Assembly: GCA_041648665.1 (NCBI GenBank)
Contig: JBAZOP010000041.1
Span: 1-27,823 of the forward strand
DNA length: 27,823 nt
Source of the DNA: a bacterium
GTDB lineage: Bacteria > UBA10199 > 2-02-FULL-44-16 > JAAZCA01
Direction: 5' to 3'
Part shown: in pieces, positions 8,901 to 13,492 of the stretch
Numbering within the stretch: position 1 is the stretch's first letter
Layout: each line of letters starts with the position of its first letter
Made by a program: the position numbers and the translations under genes
The notes under the pieces: generated by a model
The model's database searches: none
The model's input: only the letters and a program-made list of their open reading frames with translations
What the model was told of the DNA's origin: nothing

Positions 8901-9391
8901 CCGACCGGTTCGAGAAATCCGTCGAAATAGACAACAGGAGGATAGCCGCAAGCGTTCACTTCAAAGATAAAATGGACTACAGGCGGATGGCGGCGAGGAT
9001 ATGGACCCACATGGGCCACTGTTACAAGGAACTCGGCCTGTGGGACAAGGCAGCGATTTATTTCGAGGCCGCGACGGGCCCGGAAGCGGAGGACTATTAC
9101 AGGATGTCGGCGACCCAGGGGTTGGGAGAGGTATGCTACGAGAAAGGCGATTTGGAGGGGGCGTTCGCGCAGTTCGACCGGGCAAGGGAGCTTCTCGATA
9201 AATTCCCCGACGACGCGATTTCGCGGTCGTACCGATACAGGATATCCTACATAGAAGCGCAGGCGCACCTCAGAAGCGGCAGACCGGGCGACGCCCTCGC
9301 GCTCGTACCTCGGCTTCGGAAACTCGCCGGGAGCGACGAAGACAAGGCGAGGGATATCGATGAGCTGGAGAGACGAATGGTCGAGAGATAA
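5999..9391 (+). CDS. Ser/Thr protein kinase fused to P-loop NTPase and TPR-like repeats (1130 aa)
   Basis: Multi-domain signalling protein. Residues about 9-300 form a Hanks-type kinase with glycine loop AKGGFG (18-22), Lys38 (AVK), HLDIKSAN with catalytic Asp157, DFG Asp178 and MAPEVA; all catalytic residues are present. A P-loop NTPase follows with Walker A GGEGLGKT (361-368) and Walker B LALVDN (Asp422), like the ATPase of AfsR/PknK/STAND-type kinases. From about residue 700 to 1110 the protein is alpha-helical with TPR-like units (EALEEYIEGHE, DKSLEYAAKAAALA, WDKAAIYFEAA, GAFAQFDRAREL). No transmembrane segment or DNA-binding domain is visible. The start follows the pseudokinase stop by 3 nt with no Shine-Dalgarno, implying translational coupling. 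Family members sense ligands or partners through NTPase/TPR parts; the target here is unknown. Confidence 0.92.
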   Translation: MNPDKIDQYTIQRPAIAKGGFGVVHEATSPDGRRIAVKVLNREAVEMRIEQMLKAKNPGIERDLETLRIETQKAYAQNVEQFKTEYQWLTRLRHPNIAEVIDIGCHDGSYYIASEFIDGSPIADCVKGWNPEEMVPLFVQALAGLDFIHRNGLIHLDIKSANILVRRSNGGYDVKIIDFGLAMTPDEYTGKIMGTMSTMAPEVALGLTEEVDGRADLFSMAAVMYFCLTWSVSFPYPRPKATNRESVRRVIAREETLTIRPPSEVHHRPIEFPEHLEKVVMRLLAHKARDRFYPNARAVINALTTQRTEAFADTPDTLGAYLRPEHNRYIGRDDLVAQVLSGIETLKKGEPPPCPIVRIEGGEGLGKTHFLRLVHDAAGRNIEKIALHHISFPSGNDAAVAWANALTEDLAKNEKPILALVDNIHECAGISYKVAEAILGFVRLATEKAHSPEVYADIRPAMIVFTVSDNAPSVKAASEGIANLIDASKKDFEFARIVSLKPFGAKEIDEYLTSTPALDGKRPDGRRVDALLNRTSGIPREIVETLTEMDKQGILFDAEGDIVIPDLETGMGSAKASRSTEERLLAQYRALPENQRRICEIMACWRARPMLPAPTIGDILSFSTGAARGQAVRALVQADVLHYNAENDRYSFANDFMASVVHEAMDEASRGEIHRAIATLLSRDALAAEEFRDAVGYHTAYSNDAKAAARSSASLGRRLLYDVGNIPVAIELLNRACDLTKESDWKLWAYATTLLAEALSHAERHDEAGEAVREGLNLVGERSIQWRLALESRGIVHFLNKGMMDEALEMIERAQKDLAATHGAITRLAFMNLKGRYHYEMATRGMGDTTEHLNLAREIFEDTARAERELPEGARRRVSGGGLHLVHKHMGQYDLAAEALEEYIEGHELTDYALANASRELAELYRVRREYDKSLEYAAKAAALAKKKHMGRLLFHALGALANLYHDTDRFEKSVEIDNRRIAASVHFKDKMDYRRMAARIWTHMGHCYKELGLWDKAAIYFEAATGPEAEDYYRMSATQGLGEVCYEKGDLEGAFAQFDRARELLDKFPDDAISRSYRYRISYIEAQAHLRSGRPGDALALVPRLRKLAGSDEDKARDIDELERRMVER

Positions 9392-9460
9392 TTTTTCGAG
9401 GATCGTATATCACCATCTGTCAGATTAAGTCGTGACCAGTTCATATCAAGGGAGGAAAAG

Positions 9461-9491
9461 ATACCAATAACAATCCGATTGTTATTGGTAT
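9461..9491. terminator. Bidirectional intrinsic terminator; repeat copy A
   Basis: A 15-nt perfect inverted repeat (ATACCAATAACAATC and its complement, 1 nt centre) is followed on the plus strand by a T-run (9491-9495) and on the minus strand by CTTTTCC. It sits between the convergent kinase operon and the RHS/immunity operon and can terminate both. The core (9464-9490) recurs at 10946-10972 with one mismatch in 27. Confidence 0.8.
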
Positions 9492-9520
9492 TTTTCTCGC
9501 AATGGGTTCGATATTTCGAA

Positions 9521-9751
9521 TTAAGTTTTATGTTCTTGGCTTTTGCGCTGTGACGACCGACTCGAGAGTTTTTTCCTCTTAAATGCAACGTAAACCATAC
9601 CAATTGAAAACGAGAGAAGTAGCACTGAGATAACCAACCCAGCACCGCCACAGAAATTGCCATATCTTGCGACGAGACATCCAGTTCTGAAGTAGCTATA
9701 GATATCTCGAAGAATAAAAAGGAGGAACAATATCGATGCTAACCTCATCAT
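9521..9751 (-). CDS. Small two-TM membrane protein, candidate immunity protein
   Basis: 76 aa with two hydrophobic segments (about residues 1-20 and 36-60) and a basic tail rich in Lys, Arg and Ser, so probably an inner-membrane protein with a cytoplasmic C-terminus. Its ATG overlaps the stop of the upstream RHS-core gene by 4 nt (ATGA), the arrangement expected of a toxin-immunity pair. The gene is clearly AT-richer than the window in general, like the RHS tail before it. I do not recognise a family. The immunity role is inferred only from position, size and shared base composition. Confidence 0.55.
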   Translation of the reverse strand: MMRLASILFLLFILRDIYSYFRTGCLVARYGNFCGGAGLVISVLLLSFSIGMVYVAFKRKKLSSRSSQRKSQEHKT

Positions 9752-10803
9752 TTTATCAGACTCTCCGAAGTCAATCGAAATTCATTTACAGACGATTGGG
9801 CATCATCATAAATTTCTCTTAATCCTTTTCCAAGCTCCGATCCTAAGTAATCAAACATTACAATAGATGGATCATTATTCGGAAACAGAGGAAAATTTGG
9901 ATCAACAATACTTCCTGCGACTCCGCCAACAAATGCAGCACTCTGTTCTGGGTGTGTTAGTGCATATCCTGCAACACCTTGTACAGCGACTTCAGCTGCT
10001 GTGGTTAGCATGGTTTCTGCAGCCGCATCACCAACGCTAATCGCATATCCAACTCCAGCCGCAGTTTTCTCAGCTACAAGACTCGTAGCCGTATATGCTG
10101 CACGGCCAGCAGCCAATTCCGCACTTGCCGTATATGGTGCCAGTGCTACACCGGCATGCAAAGCAATTGGTGCCGCCGCCAGCGTTAGCAATCCTACACC
10201 AAGGCTCATTTCTAGCACACGTTCTTCTGGACTACGCGGTCCTACCCTTAAATTCTCCTGATATTGATCATGATAGACAAGCCTGTTTTCATGGAGCGCA
10301 GCATTATCTATCAACCCGTCTGGATCGACATAAGTCATGGGATTATCGCGCACGTATGTATATAAATTGGATGATGCCGTCTTTTCAATCGCGATTTTCG
10401 GCTCCTCCACAAACAACGGATCCGGGCTGATCCACCGCCCCATCTCCGGGTTGTAATACCGCTTGCCGAAGTAGATCAGGCCCGTCTCCTCGTCCAGCTC
10501 CTTGCCCGTATATACGTAGTCGACCTCTACCGCCTCGTTATCCGCTGTATCCGCGGCCTTTTCGAGGCCGTACGGATACCGGTTCTCCTCGTGGAGCACG
10601 TTGCCAAGGGAGTCGGTGACGATGTGGGCCGAGCCCAGGTGATCGTCCAGGTAATAGATAACGCCGGGCTGCGGGGTCACCTCGCCCAAAGACGCCTGGG
10701 TGCCAGGGCCACCGGAGCAACCACCCACACCCCACATTGCAACAGGAACACAACAGATGAAGGTAAATAACAATGCATGCAGACGATTGCACATAGGATA
10801 CAT
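9748..10803 (-). CDS. Short RHS repeat-associated core protein with N-terminal signal-like segment and variable C-terminal tail
   Basis: 351 aa. Residues 8-28 are hydrophobic and end in GGC (Cys29), a weak lipobox. Residues about 48-164 match the RHS-associated core: YYLDDHLGSAHIVTDSLG, YPYG, YTGKELDEETGLIYFGKRYYNPEMGRWISPDPL and the closing NPMTYVDPDGL. After that the tail diverges. It is Ala/Gly-rich and partly hydrophobic (about 190-295), then ends in 50 residues with no known toxin motif. Full Rhs proteins exceed 1000 aa, so this is either a stand-alone mini-RHS or the 3' end of a deleted gene reusing an internal ATG. No convincing ribosome site precedes the ATG. Base composition shifts from GC-rich to AT-rich near 10390, as in exchanged Rhs tails. 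A TTGATA (10863-10868)/TATGTT (10839-10844) pair is a possible promoter. Confidence 0.8.
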   Translation of the reverse strand: MYPMCNRLHALLFTFICCVPVAMWGVGGCSGGPGTQASLGEVTPQPGVIYYLDDHLGSAHIVTDSLGNVLHEENRYPYGLEKAADTADNEAVEVDYVYTGKELDEETGLIYFGKRYYNPEMGRWISPDPLFVEEPKIAIEKTASSNLYTYVRDNPMTYVDPDGLIDNAALHENRLVYHDQYQENLRVGPRSPEERVLEMSLGVGLLTLAAAPIALHAGVALAPYTASAELAAGRAAYTATSLVAEKTAAGVGYAISVGDAAAETMLTTAAEVAVQGVAGYALTHPEQSAAFVGGVAGSIVDPNFPLFPNNDPSIVMFDYLGSELGKGLREIYDDAQSSVNEFRLTSESLIK

Positions 10804-10945
10804 GTATTACAAAATGCGTGCCATCCCTTGGATTCTGCAACATAGCGATATATAGGCAAAATTATCAAGCAAGTTGCCCGGTTTCTGTGTCTAAAATCCG
10901 GGAATCGGGACAGCGGTGTTCGGGATGGTGAACAGATCAATGACG

Positions 10946-10972
10946 CCAATAACAATCCGATTGTTACTGGTA
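10946..10972. repeat. Hairpin repeat copy B upstream of the RHS gene
   Basis: 26 of 27 bases match the terminator core at 9464-9490, including both arms (CCAATAACAATC and its complement, with one A-C mismatch that becomes G-U on the minus strand). No T-run follows on either strand, so terminator activity is doubtful. The two copies bracket the RHS/immunity pair. Confidence 0.75.
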
Positions 10973-10974
10973 GC

Positions 10975-11023
10975 TTCAATTCATAAATAATACGCCGCGA
11001 GCCCGTTGAGGCCCGCGGCATAT
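10975..11023 (-). terminator. Terminator-like hairpin, 49-nt repeat copy 1, after the MNT gene
   Basis: On the minus strand a 10-bp stem (GCCGCGGGCC, loop TCAACG, GGCTCGCGGC, one G-U pair) is followed by the U-rich GTATTATTTA. It starts 18 nt past the stop of the MNT gene. 47 of 49 bases are identical to 11846-11894. It begins 3 nt from hairpin copy B. Confidence 0.7.
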
Positions 11024-11040
11024 ATCGTTTTGGCGATCGA

Positions 11041-11376
11041 TCAGGCAGCGTTCAGAACCTTGCCATAACTCATGATCTCGGACCAGAAGATGCTGTCGGA
11101 ACCGGCCTTCGCTATCTCATCGGGCGTATAGCCAAGGACTTCAAGCGGTGCATCAATGCCTGCAGTCAGCTTCGAAAGCATCTCCAGGCGTTCGAGGGCA
11201 GCCCATCTCGCTAAATCCTCCGAGACTATGACCAGATCTATATCACTCAAAGAAGTCGCCTCCTCTCTGGCATACGAACCGAAGAGGATGATCTGCTTTG
11301 GAATAATGCCGTGCTCCTTAAGCACCGAGACATACAGCGACACTATTTTTTCGATATCAGGACATTTTTCAACCAT
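11041..11376 (-). CDS. MNT-type nucleotidyltransferase domain protein (antitoxin-like)
   Basis: 111 aa, minimal nucleotidyltransferase of the pol-beta superfamily. The signature is LFGSYAREEATSLSDIDLVIV, giving Gly33-Ser34 and the metal-binding Asp45 and Asp47; Glu79 (PLEVLGY) is a candidate third carboxylate. It overlaps the upstream HEPN gene by 34 nt. In characterised type VII toxin-antitoxin systems the MNT protein adenylylates the HEPN toxin and neutralises it. The order here (HEPN first, MNT second) and the overlap fit that arrangement. Whether this pair acts as toxin-antitoxin is inference; many HEPN/MNT pairs are uncharacterised. Confidence 0.88.
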   Translation of the reverse strand: MVEKCPDIEKIVSLYVSVLKEHGIIPKQIILFGSYAREEATSLSDIDLVIVSEDLARWAALERLEMLSKLTAGIDAPLEVLGYTPDEIAKAGSDSIFWSEIMSYGKVLNAA

Positions 11377-11738
11377 TTAAAAAGCACCTCCGTCCTATCG
11401 AACAACCCCTTAACGTATTCTTCGGTATATTGACGGTAAAGATTCTGGATGTCTTCGGGATATCTTGTGCCCAAGTAGTGGGGCGCCAGAGAGAGCAGTA
11501 CGTCGGACATATTCGCCGGAAGATCCAGACCGGCGTGTCTGCTCAACAAAGTGAAATTATGCGTCCTCGGAGGAACTTCACTTGTGCGCTCCTGCACCAA
11601 AGCCTTGAGAATCTTCTCGACCGCCTGATGACAGAAATGCGCCGCATAGAACGGTCTCTGTTTATTGCGCAGGACATCGCGCGCAAAATCCAGATCGTTC
11701 TGCGCCATCTCAAGCCATGTCTTTGTCTGTGGCTTCAT
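11343..11738 (-). CDS. HEPN domain protein, partner of MNT (toxin-like)
   Basis: 131 aa, all-helical HEPN protein of the PF05168 type: an N-terminal helix WLEMAQNDLDFARDVL, then FYAAHFCHQAVEKILKALV, the PPRTHNFTLL motif, and a long C-terminal helix. I do not see a clean R-x4-6-H motif of HEPN ribonucleases, so RNase activity is uncertain. The neighbouring MNT gene overlaps its 3' end. The region just upstream (TATAAC ending 4 nt before the ATG) has no Shine-Dalgarno. The pair lies between two copies of a 49-nt terminator-like repeat, consistent with acquisition as a unit. Confidence 0.85.
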   Translation of the reverse strand: MKPQTKTWLEMAQNDLDFARDVLRNKQRPFYAAHFCHQAVEKILKALVQERTSEVPPRTHNFTLLSRHAGLDLPANMSDVLLSLAPHYLGTRYPEDIQNLYRQYTEEYVKGLFDRTEVLFKWLKNVLISKK

Positions 11739-11845
11739 TGAAAGTTATAAATATCCTACCCCAGCAACTTCAACGGATATTCTGTAATAAAATCAAGGAT
11801 ATGTCAATGTATGAAAACGGGTTTGTCACCGACTTTTTCAGAGAT

Positions 11846-11894
11846 TTCAATTCATAAATAATACGCCGCAGGCCCGTTGAGGCCCGCGGCATAT
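11846..11894 (-). terminator. Terminator-like hairpin, 49-nt repeat copy 2, after the beta-helix gene
   Basis: On the minus strand: stem GCCGCGGGCC, loop TCAACG, GGCCTGCGGC (one G-U pair), then GTATTATTTA. It lies 26 nt past the stop of the gene ending at 11920. Compared with copy 1, the two differing bases move the G-U pair to the adjacent stem position, so pairing is kept in both. Confidence 0.75.
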
Positions 11895-11919
11895 GTCTGA
11901 ATGCGCCTTGGGGGAGGCG

Positions 11920-13311
11920 CTATTTGTGCGATCTGGTCAAGCGCATGGCCCCGACGATCGAGAGGGCCAAGAGGACCCACCAGGCGTTGAAGTCGAGGAC
12001 GACGCTGCGGAAGGAATCGTTCGCAAGCGAGGCCCCGCCGCCGCCGCAGCCGCTGGCCACGCCGCTCGCCGAGATCATTCCGCCCTCGCCGCCCATGGAA
12101 TTGGCGCCGTCCTCCGTAGTGTAATCGTCGTCGCCGCCGCTGTCGGTTACGCCGGTGGGCATATCGACCGGCCCGGTCTCGACGGGTGCCATGATGACGG
12201 CAATGCCATCCATTTCCATGTAATCAGATGGAAGTTCCGTTGAACCAGTTCCCGTAAAAATCGCAGAAATATGATACTCTTGAATACCACAATCGCTCGC
12301 CGGAATGAGGGCCATCACTTCAGATGGTAAGCTATCGATAATGCATATACCATCAGCGCCAATCACACATTTTGTCAGATATTTCTTTATTTGCTTGTTA
12401 AGATCAGATTCATAAATAGTTGCAATCCCATCTGTCTGAGGAGCATTAAAATATATCTCACGCTTAATTACATTGCCGCTTGCATCCCGTTCGCACCGCA
12501 AAGCATATTCCTTTCCCTCCTCCTCATATAAGACAGTTTCTAATGGTATCAAATCCTCATTCGCGCCGGGCTCTATGAGAATCGCATCGTTGGCAGCGCC
12601 TTCGGAGGCCAGCGGCGGCTTGTTGTCGTAGATCAAATTGTACCCAAACTTGTTTCCCTTTCCGCTCACGACGTGCAGGCCGAGGACGTTGTCGTGGATC
12701 GAGTTCTTGTCGGTGGAGACCTGCTCGTGACTCGTCGCGCCGACGAGGACGTCGTTTGCGGCTATGCTCACGCCCTCGCCGCAGCCGGAGATCTCGCTCG
12801 ACTGCACCATGGCGCCGTTTGATTTGACCTCGACGCATACGCCCGACTTGGACGCATCGCCTGCGATCTTGGAGGACTTGATTTCGGTCTTTCCGGCGCC
12901 GCCGAGGACAACGCCGTTTTTGACGTCCTTGAGCGCGATGTCTTTGAGGATGATCTTCCCGGTGCCTTTGTTGTCGGTGACGAGGATGGGAATATTTACA
13001 GGGTTGTCAGAGTCATTTCTAATATTCAATCCAACTATGTATACATCCTTTGATTCGCCGGCATTTGTTACTATTAAGAATTCTGAAGTGAAGAAAGTAG
13101 TGTTCACCACCACTTCATTGTTTTCAAAACAAAGCTCATAATGATCGCCCACGGCATATGAACTATAATTGGATAATGCCGTCCTTATCGTGGAGATTTT
13201 AATGGGTATAGAACCGCCTAACGAAATTGTACTACTACAAGTCTGCGCGGAACTCGTAAGCGGAATCGAAAGTATGACTGCAACAACTGCTATAACGATC
13301 GCCCGTTTCAT
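11920..13311 (-). CDS. Secreted beta-helix-like surface protein with C-terminal sorting-like tail
   Basis: 463 aa. A signal peptide (MKRAIVIAVVAVILS, likely cleaved after SSA) precedes a region of short beta-rich repeats about residues 90-260 (KIILKDIALKDVKNGVVLGGAGKTEIKSS style, NSIHDNVLGLHVV, NKFGYNLIYDN), which resembles right-handed parallel beta-helix proteins. An acidic linker (GGDDDYTTEDG) leads to a tail of SGCGGGG, a hydrophobic segment WWVLLALSIVGAM and a basic end RLTRSHK. That tripartite tail resembles MYXO-CTERM or related Cys/Gly sorting signals, though I cannot assign the subtype. The ATG is preceded by GAGGGGGAA. GC-poor blocks (about 12220-12550 and 12990-13300) alternate with GC-rich ones, suggesting mosaic origin. 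No catalytic motif is visible. Adhesin or surface polysaccharide-binding roles are possible but unproven. Confidence 0.75.
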   Translation of the reverse strand: MKRAIVIAVVAVILSIPLTSSAQTCSSTISLGGSIPIKISTIRTALSNYSSYAVGDHYELCFENNEVVVNTTFFTSEFLIVTNAGESKDVYIVGLNIRNDSDNPVNIPILVTDNKGTGKIILKDIALKDVKNGVVLGGAGKTEIKSSKIAGDASKSGVCVEVKSNGAMVQSSEISGCGEGVSIAANDVLVGATSHEQVSTDKNSIHDNVLGLHVVSGKGNKFGYNLIYDNKPPLASEGAANDAILIEPGANEDLIPLETVLYEEEGKEYALRCERDASGNVIKREIYFNAPQTDGIATIYESDLNKQIKKYLTKCVIGADGICIIDSLPSEVMALIPASDCGIQEYHISAIFTGTGSTELPSDYMEMDGIAVIMAPVETGPVDMPTGVTDSGGDDDYTTEDGANSMGGEGGMISASGVASGCGGGGASLANDSFRSVVLDFNAWWVLLALSIVGAMRLTRSHK

Positions 13312-13365
13312 AATTCCCCCTCGGCTTATTCAACCATCATCTTAATAGAGCAAGGTCCATGCCAG

Positions 13366-13394
13366 ATATTAGCACAGTGCTAACCGTATATAAA
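13366..13394 (-). promoter_or_regulatory. Promoter with overlapping dyad, upstream of the beta-helix gene
   Basis: On the minus strand TTTATA (13389-13394), a 17-nt spacer, then TAATAT (13366-13371) with TG upstream (extended -10). A perfect 7-bp dyad TTAGCAC-A-GTGCTAA (13369-13383) overlaps the -10 and spacer, a good position for a repressor. Confidence 0.45.
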
Positions 13395-13492
13395 TCAATA
13401 TGTTGCATAAGCCGTAAGGGTTAATTTTCACCCACGCGGGAGGGGGCGATTATCTTTTTGGGAGAATCTACAAGCCAAACACTTCTCAATGG

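Noticed and set aside
10890..10930. GGGAATCGGGACAG-like sequence as a transposon end
   Set aside because: It recalls REP/RAYT-type ends, but no second copy, inverted repeat or transposase was found in the window.
13369..13383. CIRCE heat-shock operator
   Set aside because: The half-sites TTAGCAC/GTGCTAA fit, but the spacer is 1 nt, not 9, and the gene is not a chaperone.
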